Positions 1 to 9,413 of a DNA stretch of 64,000 nucleotides are shown piece after piece; the stretch's first letter is position 1; each line of letters opens with the position of its first letter. The notes under the pieces were generated by a model that ran no database searches, was not told the DNA's origin, and was given only the letters and a program-made list of their open reading frames with translations. Source of the DNA: a virus. The DNA lies in IMG/VR virus record IMGVR_UViG_3300021407_000013, positions 1 through 64,000 of that record. The stretch is one strand, 5' to 3'. The position numbers and the translations under genes are program-made.

Positions 1-991
1 AAGTAGTTCCATCTACTGGAATAGAAAGAGTATTTGGACTAAGAATATCAACAACAAATTGTTGGCCATTCAATACTGACATGCCACCTGTAATACCAGT
101 AATTGTTTCTAACATTCCATTAGCTAAATTATGATTAGCTACTGTAGTAACCAAAATTGGATTAGTATTTGTCATATTAAATATTTGAATAGGTGTGCGC
201 TCTAATGTTTGAATATCAAATAGAGCATAATAAATACACCAAGCAACCTGATAAGGGTCTCCGCCTCCACAAAGAACAACCCAACGTCCTGTATCAAGAT
301 TTTGTCTAACTGACACGAGGCGCTGCACCACTCCTGGAATATTCCAAAGCAACGTCTTTAAGTATCGGTCCATTCCTGTTGAGGCAGCAAGACCTGCTGT
401 CAACGTTCGACTTCTAAATGAAGATACATCTTCAGTTCCAATAGAAGGAATACCATCTGTTGGATTAATAACGGATAATGGAATATTAAGCGGAACTGAT
501 GTTATAATAGTATTAACGCTGCCAGCAGGAACAGCCCAAGTTCCTACAGTAGTTGAAATAGCATGAATAGGAAGTGATTGACCATTAGTGTTTATAACGC
601 CTCCATCTGAGCAAATATATTGATAAATTTGATCGCCTATAACAAATCCAGGAATAATAATAAATCCTGGCGTTCCAAAAAATATAACATCAACTGCTGT
701 ATTGGTAGCACTCTCTGGCTGTATGCCATATATTTCAATACCTAGTTGATTTAAAATGAATTGATTCGCTCCGTATGGTGTAATGCTATTAATCAGATCT
801 ATCATAAATTGATTAGAGATAACAAGCGCACCAACGTCTGTTGAGGAAATATCTTCAATAAGAGCAGCTGGCAAGTTTGCTGTATATCCAGGATTTGTAG
901 ACGTAACTAAAGTAATCAATTGTTGGCGCAACGTAGCTGGAGACGTAGGGATTGGACCCTGCGGACCCATAATGATAGGAAGTTGAGCCAT
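1..991 (-). CDS. Baseplate J-like protein, 3' end cut by window edge
   Basis: About 330 codons are visible and the frame stays open to position 1, so the C-terminus lies outside the window. The start ATG overlaps the TAA of the upstream gene as TAATG. The N-terminus (PGYTANLPAALIEDISSTDV, then a YGANQFILNQLGIEIYG stretch) has the look of Mu gp47 / P2 gpJ-family baseplate wedge proteins, which link the hub to the tail fibres. Near the visible end is a module reading NGMLETITGITGGMSVLNGQ, a small beta-rich insert seen in many phage virion proteins. It is the last visible gene of the baseplate block, as expected for J. Confidence 0.85.
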   Translation of the reverse strand, partial: MAQLPIIMGPQGPIPTSPATLRQQLITLVTSTNPGYTANLPAALIEDISSTDVGALVISNQFMIDLINSITPYGANQFILNQLGIEIYGIQPESATNTAVDVIFFGTPGFIIIPGFVIGDQIYQYICSDGGVINTNGQSLPIHAISTTVGTWAVPAGSVNTIITSVPLNIPLSVINPTDGIPSIGTEDVSSFRSRTLTAGLAASTGMDRYLKTLLWNIPGVVQRLVSVRQNLDTGRWVVLCGGGDPYQVAWCIYYALFDIQTLERTPIQIFNMTNTNPILVTTVANHNLANGMLETITGITGGMSVLNGQQFVVDILSPNTLSIPVDGTT

Positions 992-1365
992 TAGTAAGGA
1001 ACCACTGTAGACAAATATGCACCATATTTAGTTATGCAGGTGACTGTATAACCAGGCGAAGGAACACCATCGTCATCTAAAGTATTAGGTTGACTCGTTA
1101 TAGACAAGAACATGAAATAACCAGCAAATGTTTGTTGAATATAATTCATATAATAATCTGGAGCAAGTTGAGATACAACAGAAGGATGCGCTGGAATACC
1201 ATAATTGGAATAAAAAGGGCTCTCTCCTAGATTCAATTTTATAACTTGGATTAAAGTAGTTAACCAAACCATATCATCAAAACCATTCGCATCAGTATCC
1301 ACCTCTACCCATTTCTTAACACTTGGGAAGAGTGGATCTGGTACGATGCGCCCCCAAGTTCTCAT
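991..1365 (-). CDS. Baseplate wedge protein, gp25/Mu gp46-like
   Basis: A 124-residue protein between the spike and J genes. The middle reads LNLGESPFYSNYGIPAHPSV, the signature region of the GPW/gp25 and Mu gp46 wedge family (N-L-G-E, then Y..YG). These proteins sit at the wedge-sheath junction and help to start sheath assembly. It overlaps the upstream spike gene by 4 bp and the downstream gene starts on its stop codon, so translation is probably coupled. The family call rests on motif and gene order. Confidence 0.75.
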   Translation of the reverse strand: MRTWGRIVPDPLFPSVKKWVEVDTDANGFDDMVWLTTLIQVIKLNLGESPFYSNYGIPAHPSVVSQLAPDYYMNYIQQTFAGYFMFLSITSQPNTLDDDGVPSPGYTVTCITKYGAYLSTVVPY

Positions 1366-2693
1366 ATTCTAACTGCCCATATATTGCCAGTAACAGTACA
1401 AGCGCCGCCAAATGCTGCTTGACAAATTAAGTAATAATTGGTATTGACTGTTATATTTACATAACAAGGACGCAATGATAAAACCTCTACATTTGTCGAT
1501 GGAGTAGCAGACGGAAAAACAACTTGAGTTCTAGCTGTATTAATTCCTGATAGAGTAGGAAAGGTGGCGCTTGTTAAACCAATTGCTGAATATATGGCAG
1601 TAACACCTGCTGTTGGAGCAAACCAAACTTCTCCTTGAACTTGCCAAATACCAGGTGTTAATGGGATAAATGTAACATTTGCTGGTACACCAGTAGTAAT
1701 AGTTTCTCCAACAGTAATATTGCTGGAGATAACTTGCCCAGACATACCTGCGCCTGGAAAAAATCCTCCTTGTGATCCACCAAATGCACCAGCACTCATT
1801 ACACCGCCAGCAGAGATATTTCCACTAGCAGATATACTTCCAATTACATCAAGCAATGTTTGAGCAGAAGGAACAGGTAAATTTGGTAAAGGAGGTATTG
1901 GAAGTAAAGTATCATCAAGAGTATCTGGCGCATCTAAGAGATCAAAAGTAGACGTTTCTACATCATCACTACTAGACCCTGCTGCGCCAAATTTAAAACT
2001 TGACGCTACCATATTAAATACGCCACTTCCGCTAATAGCGTGAGTTATAGTATTTTGAGCAACTTGCTGTATACTTTGAGCATTACCAGATATAATACCA
2101 GAAAGAGCAGTATGGATAATATTGCTACCGGCAGTATGTGCTATAACGCCTTCAAGAGCTTTATGAATCATATCCTTAATAGAAAGATGATTTATAGCTG
2201 CTGAAGAATTATGTATTATGTTATTGAGCGCATCTAAAAGATGATATGTCGTAGTATCTTGTGTTTGAGTTTTATGACCTGTTGGTCCTCCTGTAACTAG
2301 GAATTGATTTTGATCGCGCTTAGGATTGTTGGTATTGCTAATAGGATGAAATACGCCAGTTGTTAGGTTTGCTCTTTGAAATAAATTGGCTACTCCACCA
2401 CCTAATCCACTTTCACCACCTAAGTTAACATCATTCGGAACCACGTATCCTTTATCACCGACCTGTGTAGGTTCGCGTGAATATTTAGAATACGCCTGAG
2501 GAACAGTCATATTTGGTAAAGTAAATGTAGGATCAGTAATATCGTATGCGATTACAACGGTATCATCATTATTAACTGTTACAACGTGACAAGGTAATTT
2601 CTTAGCTTGATTTTGAAAATTGTCAGCAGTCTTTGTAGCAGTGAAATTATGCTGTTGAACAGCAAGAGAAAATTTTTGGCCGCTCGCGCTCAA
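1362..2693 (-). CDS. Baseplate central spike, gpV/gp45-like
   Basis: 443 residues. The N-terminal third reads like an OB-fold spike base (CHVVTVNNDDTVVIAYDITD) followed by a short segment with GDKGYVVPNDVNLGGESGLG, a feature of phage baseplate assembly protein V/Mu gp45-type spikes. A long stretch of alternating His/Ile helices (residues about 150-225, HNSSAAINHLSIKDMIHKAL) and a Gly/Ser-rich linker follow. The last about 130 residues are beta-rich (GETITTGVPANVTFIPLTPG) and could be an appended tip or carbohydrate-facing domain. The gene lies between the plug-like and gp46-like genes, the normal position for a spike. Confidence 0.7.
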   Translation of the reverse strand: MSASGQKFSLAVQQHNFTATKTADNFQNQAKKLPCHVVTVNNDDTVVIAYDITDPTFTLPNMTVPQAYSKYSREPTQVGDKGYVVPNDVNLGGESGLGGGVANLFQRANLTTGVFHPISNTNNPKRDQNQFLVTGGPTGHKTQTQDTTTYHLLDALNNIIHNSSAAINHLSIKDMIHKALEGVIAHTAGSNIIHTALSGIISGNAQSIQQVAQNTITHAISGSGVFNMVASSFKFGAAGSSSDDVETSTFDLLDAPDTLDDTLLPIPPLPNLPVPSAQTLLDVIGSISASGNISAGGVMSAGAFGGSQGGFFPGAGMSGQVISSNITVGETITTGVPANVTFIPLTPGIWQVQGEVWFAPTAGVTAIYSAIGLTSATFPTLSGINTARTQVVFPSATPSTNVEVLSLRPCYVNITVNTNYYLICQAAFGGACTVTGNIWAVRI

Positions 2694-3178
2694 GGATTAA
2701 CCTCGAAATAACCATTTCTATAAATCATAGTAGATTGAAAATATCCTTTTGTCAAACTTATATAATATTCAATTACTCCCAAAACAGAAGCTGGACCTGG
2801 GTCTGTAGCCATTGGATAAAATATATAATCTTTACTCAATATATAAAGAAAACCACTACCATTATATTGTGATGGAACACAATTAATCACATTCGCCTGT
2901 ATAACTCTTCCAATTCTCATGTAATATTGTATATCAACTTCTGCTAAAACTCTCTGATTAAACTCATCATATTCTAAAGATATAATTTGAAAAGGCTTCA
3001 TATTTCCTACTAACGGAACCATAAAAATTAAATTACCAGATATATCCTTGCAATTGACATAATAGCGTTGTGCGGATATATTCCAATAAATAGTCACATT
3101 ATATAATGCTCCATCAAATGTAGGCATAAATGATTGTGCTTGCCTATTATTTGGAAGAAATTGAAAATAAGTAGTCAT
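2690..3178 (-). CDS. Baseplate plug protein, Pam3 gp18-like
   Basis: 162 residues. The opening FQFLPNNRQAQSFMPTFDGA followed by LYNVTIYWNISAQRYYVNCK resembles the family of cyanophage Pam3 plug proteins, which close the hub beneath the spike: a compact beta-domain with Y-x-V-x-I-x-W-N near residue 30. The C-terminal 50 residues appear appended. It overlaps its neighbours by 4 bp at both ends. The family is recognised from pattern only, so the exact role is inferred from position between Dit-like and spike genes. Confidence 0.6.
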   Translation of the reverse strand: MTTYFQFLPNNRQAQSFMPTFDGALYNVTIYWNISAQRYYVNCKDISGNLIFMVPLVGNMKPFQIISLEYDEFNQRVLAEVDIQYYMRIGRVIQANVINCVPSQYNGSGFLYILSKDYIFYPMATDPGPASVLGVIEYYISLTKGYFQSTMIYRNGYFEVNP

Positions 3179-3900
3179 AAAAGAATAGTCGGATTATTGC
3201 CACCGATATTAACCTGTGGCGCCAAAGGTGCAGTGCCACCGGCACCTGCGGCTTGATTAACACTAGATGCTGGCAACCCTAGAGCAGTCAATGCAGAAGT
3301 CCATTCTGCCGAAGTTTGAACACCGCCTGTTATTTTGGCATACAAATTGTTCTCAGCAAACACTAAATCTTGTTGAGCAATAAGAGGTTTTCTAAAATCC
3401 CATTTCCAAGTATTCTGCGGAAGTGCAATTTGAGGATTAGACATATCACTCAAACCGAGCATAACCATATTGTAATAAGTATATGCTGGCGTAAATACAG
3501 TATAGGTTCCACCCATATTATTATGCGTATCTAATGCTGACTTAAGAGCAGTCATTGTAGCATTTTTAACTGCCCACGCATACTGCGTTTTCATAGGCGT
3601 AACCATAATCATAGAAACTTCAATAGGACTCCTTACCATTGCGTTTGCAGCAACACTCAAATTAGCGAAAGGATACTCAGCAATTTGTTGTTGAATTAAT
3701 GAACCACCAGATGCAGGTTGGAATATACCAAAATAGCTATCCATATTAAAAGTATCACTACCGCCAGAAAACAAAACATTATAAGCATTTGGATTAAGTA
3801 AAGCCATTACAGGAAGTATGCTTCCACCAATATTAGTGGCAATACCATTATTTAAAAATATTGGCGTAATTTGATATAATAGTTGGTACATACTAAGCAT
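3175..3900 (-). CDS. Dit-like/hub adaptor protein
   Basis: 241 residues. The central block (QQQIAEYPFANLSVAANAMV then SPIEVSMIMVTPMKTQYAWA) matches the pattern of Dit-like N-terminal domains of simple myovirus baseplates, where a ring of this protein joins the tail tube to the hub. The tail is Ala/Gly-rich and low in complexity. It lies immediately downstream of the hub gene with abutting stop and start. Function is inferred from domain feel and synteny with Pam3/Mu-type baseplates. Confidence 0.55.
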   Translation of the reverse strand: MLSMYQLLYQITPIFLNNGIATNIGGSILPVMALLNPNAYNVLFSGGSDTFNMDSYFGIFQPASGGSLIQQQIAEYPFANLSVAANAMVRSPIEVSMIMVTPMKTQYAWAVKNATMTALKSALDTHNNMGGTYTVFTPAYTYYNMVMLGLSDMSNPQIALPQNTWKWDFRKPLIAQQDLVFAENNLYAKITGGVQTSAEWTSALTALGLPASSVNQAAGAGGTAPLAPQVNIGGNNPTILL

Positions 3901-5114
3901 TAGTTATGCCCAATGCCTCCGCTAGCACCACCGCTAGGCGTAAAAGTCTGTTCACCAGATACATTTGGAACAGGTATAATATTTCCCTCACTATCACTAC
4001 CTGGAGTTACAGCTTCAATAACTGTTATCCAATTCTGCTCAGCATTTGCGTTTCGGAAGCGCCCCATGTGCCTGACACTAACTACAGTAAATTGTCCTTG
4101 AAATGTAAGAACATTACCATGTTGATATGTATTAAAAACTAAACCTGGCATAAAAGTAAGACCACCAGATTGCGAAGCAGTAGTCAAAATATTGTTCGGC
4201 AATGTTATCTGATTATTAGGAGAAATATCAGATCTGAGAGCAACCTTAAATTGAATCTTGTTCGGGCCTATCCAACATGGCTGTCCTATTAAATCTTGAA
4301 ATTGTATCTGTATTAATGAACTAGGTGCAGTTCCGTCAAATATGTTAAAATTTCCTTTTGATGAATCTGCTTGAACTCCTTGATAACCAGAAGTATAAGG
4401 TGTCCCAAGAACACTATGGCTTAATGTCTTAGCATAATCCATATACTGTTCGAGAGACTGATAAAATCCCTTATCATCATAATTAAGAGTTATATTTGGA
4501 CTAATATTTAAATTAATGCCAATTCCCGGAAATGCTGTACTCAACGCTTGTTGAATTGCTTGTCCTAATGGAGTACCTTTAGGCATATTATGAATAATAT
4601 TTACAGGCTTAGTTGGTCCTCCAGAATTACCCATATTAGGTTTCAAAAAGAACGTAAGACTTAGCTCAGTGCCTGTCCATTCGCTTACACCTGGGAAAAT
4701 CAAAGCGTTACATAATAGACCTTGGTGCGCTACTTGCATGTTGGCTAATGGTAGACCTTCCGTAAATCCTCCATATATAGAAACTTGACAACCTGTAAAG
4801 TAAGAAGATTGAGAAACTAGATTTTGTTGAACTCCATAAATTTTAACATATCCACTTAAAAGCTGGCTACCAGGAGCAATTTGAAGATCTAATTCTATAT
4901 CTAATGCACCAGGATCATTTTCTGCATCAACAATACTGCACCATTGCGCTCCTGAAATACCTGCACCAGATATAGCAGCAAGTGCTGCTGGTACAGGTTG
5001 CCCTGCAATTGATGTTAAACTTTGAATAGTAGTATTGACACTAGCAAGACCAGGTATTTGTGCTAAAGTGGTATAGCCAACTCCTCCAGAAACTGTAAGC
5101 GCATAGAAACGCAT
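3900..5114 (-). CDS. Baseplate hub protein, gp27/gpD/Mu gp44-like
   Basis: 404 residues. It follows the tape-measure gene and precedes the Dit-like and plug genes, the place of the hub in simple contractile baseplates. The protein is beta-rich, with an N-terminal domain rich in Gly and a conserved-looking core (VKIYGVQQNLVSQSSYFTGC, QVSIYGGFTEGLPLANMQVA) as in gp44/gpD hubs, which form the trimer that holds the spike. No enzymatic motif is seen. Start ATG overlaps the upstream stop. Confidence 0.6.
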   Translation of the reverse strand: MRFYALTVSGGVGYTTLAQIPGLASVNTTIQSLTSIAGQPVPAALAAISGAGISGAQWCSIVDAENDPGALDIELDLQIAPGSQLLSGYVKIYGVQQNLVSQSSYFTGCQVSIYGGFTEGLPLANMQVAHQGLLCNALIFPGVSEWTGTELSLTFFLKPNMGNSGGPTKPVNIIHNMPKGTPLGQAIQQALSTAFPGIGINLNISPNITLNYDDKGFYQSLEQYMDYAKTLSHSVLGTPYTSGYQGVQADSSKGNFNIFDGTAPSSLIQIQFQDLIGQPCWIGPNKIQFKVALRSDISPNNQITLPNNILTTASQSGGLTFMPGLVFNTYQHGNVLTFQGQFTVVSVRHMGRFRNANAEQNWITVIEAVTPGSDSEGNIIPVPNVSGEQTFTPSGGASGGIGHN

Positions 5115-8100
5115 TAACCAAAATTGCCTTGTGAAGAGCCAATCATAGCAGTTTGTGTAGCTACATCAGCACCTGCCGGATTGTGAACATTCACTCTAAT
5201 TGCTTGATTATTATGATATTGAGACATATCACCAATATGCGGATGTGGTCCTGTTCGTGATGCAGTTCTTGTTGAACTAGCTCTAGCTGCATCACGTTGT
5301 GTCAAAGGATTGTTTTCGCCGCCAAGGTGTCCACCGCCTGCTACATCAATTGCAGAGTAGTTAGCGGCATCAAGTTCTCCTCTACCACCACCTATCATAT
5401 ATTGATGTTGATTATGTATTCCACGACTATTTTTCCATTGATCTGCAACATTCATACCAATAATTTTACCATTCCTATCCTTAATATAACTTTCAAAGAC
5501 AGCAGCATGATCTTGACCAATACCTGCTCTACCACCAGTACCTCCTGCATAAATGTCCTGGTTTTGTTCTCCATGCAAACCAGCAAATGTAGCAATGGGA
5601 GTTCCTTTAACTAAACCACCTTCTGTTGCTGATTCTCCTTTTCGCCAACTGCTAGTCCAAGCACCTTTTTGTCCACTACCTAATTTGATTCCAACAGAAG
5701 CTGTAGCTAATGAAACACACTGTTCGTTGGTAATCAAACCTTTATTACGAGCAGACTTCAAATGATCTAAAACATCGTCACTGTCTTTAATACCAAAATT
5801 TGCCTCTGGTGCGCCACCAGTTCCTCCAGCACTGGAAGATCCACCACCGCCTCCAGGATTGAATCCTTTTAAATAACCTAGTCGTTGGCTTGTAGCTTGC
5901 GCCACATTACCAGGTCTTTCAAAATCAGAAACAAGAGTACCTGTCATAGATTCAGCACTTCCTCCACCAGAAAGTGCTTGCCAAGTTTTCGGATAAAAAT
6001 TCTTTTGTTCCCAAATCATAGCCTTTGTTTGTTCTGCCACAGTCATATCCTGTGGCATCTTACCAAATTGCTTCATAATACGTGCAGAGCGCGCATCATC
6101 CCAAGATGCAATACCGTGTGCCATTTGGTTAGGATTAGAGCGGCTAGGATCATGATGAACGTCGGCAGGATTTCTTAACGATTCACCAGATGTATTGGCA
6201 ACTAATGCGCGTGCTGCTGTTGGGCTTAATCCTTCTGCAATGGCAGCATTATACATTTCTTGTTGATTTTTTGCCAATGCTCCTTTGGCTATATTGGTAA
6301 CTCCACTTACAACTCCGCCAGTACGACTTACTTCTTTTGGTTGACCAGCTTCATCTAATCCTCCGGAATGATAAACTCCTGCTCCGCCACCAGTGCCGAA
6401 ACCGCCGCCGCCACCTATATTGACGCCATCACCTGCACCACCACCTGCTCCTGCGCCTCCGCCACCGCCGCTAGTGCCGTCACCTTGTCCAAATTTATTA
6501 GCTAAATATTTACCAGAACCTCCTACAAGTATTTGAGAACCTTGCAAAAGCTGTTTATTGAATTCAGCTAAACTCCTAGATGTATCAGTAACATCTTTAT
6601 TCAATTTTCCGATTTTTGGACTAAATATACTAACTCTACTTACACCACCAGTAACACCACCGCCTCCTTCATCTACAACACCGCTGCCATAAATCTCGCT
6701 CTCTAATGGAGGATTGTTCTTTGGAGAACGCAATGTGCGAGCGCCTGGGCTAGCCCTTGTAGAACCAGATGAACGCGCTTTTGGATTAGCTGTAGGACCA
6801 GGCACTGCTGGAGAGCCACCTAAAATAGGGCCACCCCAACCCCAATTGTCTGAATTAAATATACCACCAGGCTTAAGTCCTGGCGCAGCTTCTGGTCCTT
6901 CATTAATCTTATTCATTTGATTTTTAATAAAGTTATCAATAGCAGGAGCAATATCTGCCAATTTATTAATAAAATGAGTTTGTATCTCAGAACTTGCTAG
7001 ATTAAGTGTGGTGCTAAGATTTGTCAACGCTTTCTGTTGTTCTTGAGTAGTTTCTAAATATTTGGCATTTGCTTCAACAGCTTCTGCCGCTTGCCTAGTT
7101 TCATCACCAGACATTCCTACCAATCGAGTAGCTTGTCCAATACCTCCTGGCAAAATTGAACCCAGGTGTTGCGCCTCAAATAAATTACCCATAGATTGTG
7201 GATTATAACCTTTTAATTTCTTTTGCGCTCTTATCATCAACTGTGCGTACATAGTTGATGGATCCATATTCTTAATTTCTTCTGGGGAAAATCCCATAAA
7301 AGTATATGCAGAGAATTCATCTCCAATCATACTTTTGGCCCTATTTGCGGCCTCTAATCCAGGCTGCACAGGGCCAAATCTTGCAAGCTCGACTTGAGCA
7401 GATTTCATTCTGCCAATATCACCACCAATTCCTGTTGCTTGAAGTCTCTGTTGCGCCCCAGTATTTGCTCCTTCAGCAACAGCGTAACCAATCGCGGCGG
7501 CAGTTCCGCCAATTCCAAGCATCTTAAGAAGATTGCCACTAAACATATTTCTCAATATGTTCTGGCTCATTCTACCAGTAGAAAACATCTGGTAGAAGGA
7601 TTCATTCCATTTATCGTTGCCCTTAGCAAATTTTTCAAAAGTAGCTTTAAACTGTCCAGAACCTGTACGGTCGTTTCCTGGACCCCAAGGTAGTCTGTCT
7701 AAATCAGATAGAGCACCTGGCTTAGGAGCTTTTGCCCATCCTCCTGTAAATTGTCCAGAACCTGTATTACTGCGCCCAGGTCCCCAACGCAATCTGTCCA
7801 TATCAGACAGAGAACCTGAAGCAGGAGGCTTTTCCCAACCTGCACTAAATTGACTGCCTGTTCCAGTTTCACTAGGCTGCGACCAAGTTGGGCGCTTGGT
7901 AAACGTACCTTGAGCGTTTCTGTATCGCTTACCTTCTGGGAATATATCCTCTTCTTGAGCTTGTTTTCTTCGCTCTCTTCTGGATTTAGAACCTTCGTTG
8001 GCTAATCTGTTTAAGTCTCTCTGTGCGCCACTGGCTTGTTTTGTAATATCAACATTAGCTCTTAGTAGCGTATTGGATTCAGCAAGAATGGAACGATACT

Positions 8101-8179
8101 TTTCTGCCAACTCAACAAGCGCGTTGAGAGCAGAAGTATCAACTTCTACGTCAATCGTTGATTTGCCTTTAGAAGCCAA
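5114..8179 (-). CDS. Tape-measure-like tail protein with lysozyme and NlpC-like domains
   Basis: 1021 residues from a TTG start that has GGAG 7 nt upstream; no ATG is available in frame. Residues 1-70 are a coiled-coil, followed by three imperfect Gly/Trp/Pro repeats (W..P..TG.GQF). About 340-430 is helical as in tape measures. After Gly-rich linkers, residues about 640-770 resemble a phage tail lysozyme domain (ALVANTSGESL with Glu666, later QTKAMIWEQKNFYPKTW). Residues about 810-930 resemble a BPSL0067/NlpC-type Cys-His peptidase (Cys821 in NEQCVSLA, His891 in QDHAAVF). It probably sets tail length and opens the cell wall during DNA entry. Confidence 0.8.
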   Translation of the reverse strand: MASKGKSTIDVEVDTSALNALVELAEKYRSILAESNTLLRANVDITKQASGAQRDLNRLANEGSKSRRERRKQAQEEDIFPEGKRYRNAQGTFTKRPTWSQPSETGTGSQFSAGWEKPPASGSLSDMDRLRWGPGRSNTGSGQFTGGWAKAPKPGALSDLDRLPWGPGNDRTGSGQFKATFEKFAKGNDKWNESFYQMFSTGRMSQNILRNMFSGNLLKMLGIGGTAAAIGYAVAEGANTGAQQRLQATGIGGDIGRMKSAQVELARFGPVQPGLEAANRAKSMIGDEFSAYTFMGFSPEEIKNMDPSTMYAQLMIRAQKKLKGYNPQSMGNLFEAQHLGSILPGGIGQATRLVGMSGDETRQAAEAVEANAKYLETTQEQQKALTNLSTTLNLASSEIQTHFINKLADIAPAIDNFIKNQMNKINEGPEAAPGLKPGGIFNSDNWGWGGPILGGSPAVPGPTANPKARSSGSTRASPGARTLRSPKNNPPLESEIYGSGVVDEGGGGVTGGVSRVSIFSPKIGKLNKDVTDTSRSLAEFNKQLLQGSQILVGGSGKYLANKFGQGDGTSGGGGGAGAGGGAGDGVNIGGGGGFGTGGGAGVYHSGGLDEAGQPKEVSRTGGVVSGVTNIAKGALAKNQQEMYNAAIAEGLSPTAARALVANTSGESLRNPADVHHDPSRSNPNQMAHGIASWDDARSARIMKQFGKMPQDMTVAEQTKAMIWEQKNFYPKTWQALSGGGSAESMTGTLVSDFERPGNVAQATSQRLGYLKGFNPGGGGGSSSAGGTGGAPEANFGIKDSDDVLDHLKSARNKGLITNEQCVSLATASVGIKLGSGQKGAWTSSWRKGESATEGGLVKGTPIATFAGLHGEQNQDIYAGGTGGRAGIGQDHAAVFESYIKDRNGKIIGMNVADQWKNSRGIHNQHQYMIGGGRGELDAANYSAIDVAGGGHLGGENNPLTQRDAARASSTRTASRTGPHPHIGDMSQYHNNQAIRVNVHNPAGADVATQTAMIGSSQGNFG

Positions 8180-8181
8180 TA

Positions 8182-8879
8182 TTATCTCCGGTTTCTAAAA
8201 TCATAAATCGTTCTATATTCTCCATTATATTGCCACATAAACTCCCTAAAGCCTTCTCCAATTATCCAATTTAGGATGGAATGGACAATGCTCTCGGAGC
8301 CGAAGTTTTCTGGATCGGTTCTGGGCTCTCTCCAGTATTCTCTTCCTGATTCGAGATCGTCAACGAATTGCAGTAATCCATAGCAGTTAATGATGTAGTT
8401 TGCGCCTCCCAAATTGAACTCAAACCTATCATTATGCTCGGCAGTTCGCTTTTTAAATGAATTGCCGAGGCTACAGTAAAATAAACCAGAGCGTTTTCAA
8501 CCTCTCTGATCACTTCCTCGTCCAACATATTTTTCATTTTTATTTCTAAAAATGGCTTTGCTGTCCATTTGTTTGTAACAGGATCAATCATCAATACGAA
8601 TGTAAGACGATATATTTCCTGAATGACAGGCATACTGAGATCAGTTGTACTATCAATTTCCTTAGCCATATCCCTCAACGCAAGGGCGGCAACACGCGGT
8701 GCCATGCCTGGGCCTATACCATTAAAATAAAGGTTTGACAATGTCTTGACGAAAAGCATATAACTTGCTTCAAATACTTCTCTCGATATGGGTGTAGAAT
8801 GAACCCACATCTTTTTGTTTTCGTCAATATCTAACGGAATGACTAGGTTTAGTTTCTTGTTGATCGTTACGCTTGCCAT
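8182..8879 (-). CDS. Tail assembly chaperone, long form by -1 frameshift (gpGT-like)
   Basis: Predicted fusion of residues 1-143 of the short form (8879 down to 8451) with 89 residues in the -1 frame (8451 down to 8182), about 232 in all. The -1 frame has a stop about 16 codons before the slippery site and none after it until 8182, which abuts the SD and TTG of the tape-measure gene. The extension (GGANYIINCYGLLQFVDDLE) lacks a convincing start of its own, which argues for entry by frameshifting. In lambda-like tails the long form recruits the tape measure to the tube. Confidence 0.75.
8271..8879 (-). CDS. Tail assembly chaperone, short form (gpG-like)
   Basis: 202 residues between the tube and tape-measure genes, the place of the gpG/gpGT chaperones that coat the tape measure during tail assembly. 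Read in frame it stops at 8271; a second frame remains open past it to 8182, directly in front of the tape-measure gene. At codon 143 the frame contains T TTA AAA, a classic -1 slippery heptamer. The sequence shows no other recognised motif; the assignment rests on position plus the frameshift signal. Confidence 0.75.
   Translation of the reverse strand: MASVTINKKLNLVIPLDIDENKKMWVHSTPISREVFEASYMLFVKTLSNLYFNGIGPGMAPRVAALALRDMAKEIDSTTDLSMPVIQEIYRLTFVLMIDPVTNKWTAKPFLEIKMKNMLDEEVIREVENALVYFTVASAIHLKSELPSIMIGLSSIWEAQTTSLTAMDYCNSLTISNQEENTGESPEPIQKTSAPRALSIPS
8451..8457 (-). promoter_or_regulatory. -1 ribosomal frameshift slippery site TTTAAAA
   Basis: On the minus strand the zero-frame codons CAT TTA AAA AGC place the heptamer T TTA AAA in exact X XXY YYZ register. 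Slipping by one base lets the ribosome continue in an open frame of 89 codons. It lies 59 codons before the zero-frame stop. Confidence 0.75.
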
Positions 8880-8903
8880 TTGCTACCTGCTACCTTTTGG
8901 CGA

Positions 8904-9383
8904 TTATGTATTGAACATAAACGCGTTGACCTCGTAGTAACCCTTAATCGTCACAACCCAGGTAGGTTCCTCACCTGCGAACGACATTGCATTCACGCTT
9001 TCGAGAACGCAGTTTTGAAGGGTATAAGAACCCAAAACGCCTGCGCCATTAACGAAAGAATTGGCAATTGCCGAAACGTCAGGTTGAACCGTAATCATGC
9101 CAAGAAGTGTATTATCTTCAAACTGCGCCTTAACTTGATTGGATTGCGGTTGTGACTTAAGCAACGCAATCGTCAAAGTAGCAATCTGGAACGGCGCTGG
9201 GGAAGGGACAGCGCCTGTCATTGTCGGGAAATAATCTGTGGCATTTCCCTCAAGAGTCAGTCTTATCCCCTCTCTTCCCAAGAGGTAAGGCGTGATTTGA
9301 AATAGGGTTCCACTTTGAAAAGTGACGAGGGCCGCTACTCTATTGAGTACGCCCTGAGGGACATTAAGATTACCAGCGGCCAT
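8904..9383 (-). CDS. Tail tube protein
   Basis: 159 residues, directly downstream of the sheath gene and upstream of the tail chaperone, the standard place of the tube. The protein is beta-rich with a long hydrophobic/Gln-rich core (QIATLTIALLKSQPQSNQVK) and no charged clusters, like tube proteins that pair with DUF3383 sheaths. The gene is GC-richer than the adjacent baseplate genes, as are the other high-copy virion genes here. Confidence 0.75.
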   Translation of the reverse strand: MAAGNLNVPQGVLNRVAALVTFQSGTLFQITPYLLGREGIRLTLEGNATDYFPTMTGAVPSPAPFQIATLTIALLKSQPQSNQVKAQFEDNTLLGMITVQPDVSAIANSFVNGAGVLGSYTLQNCVLESVNAMSFAGEEPTWVVTIKGYYEVNAFMFNT

Positions 9384-9413
9384 CGTTCTCTCCTATCTCA
9401 AAAACCTTCTTAT

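Noticed and set aside
8880-9155. Plus-strand frame opposite the tail tube gene
   Set aside because: No SD, wrong strand for the operon and antisense to a well-placed virion gene.
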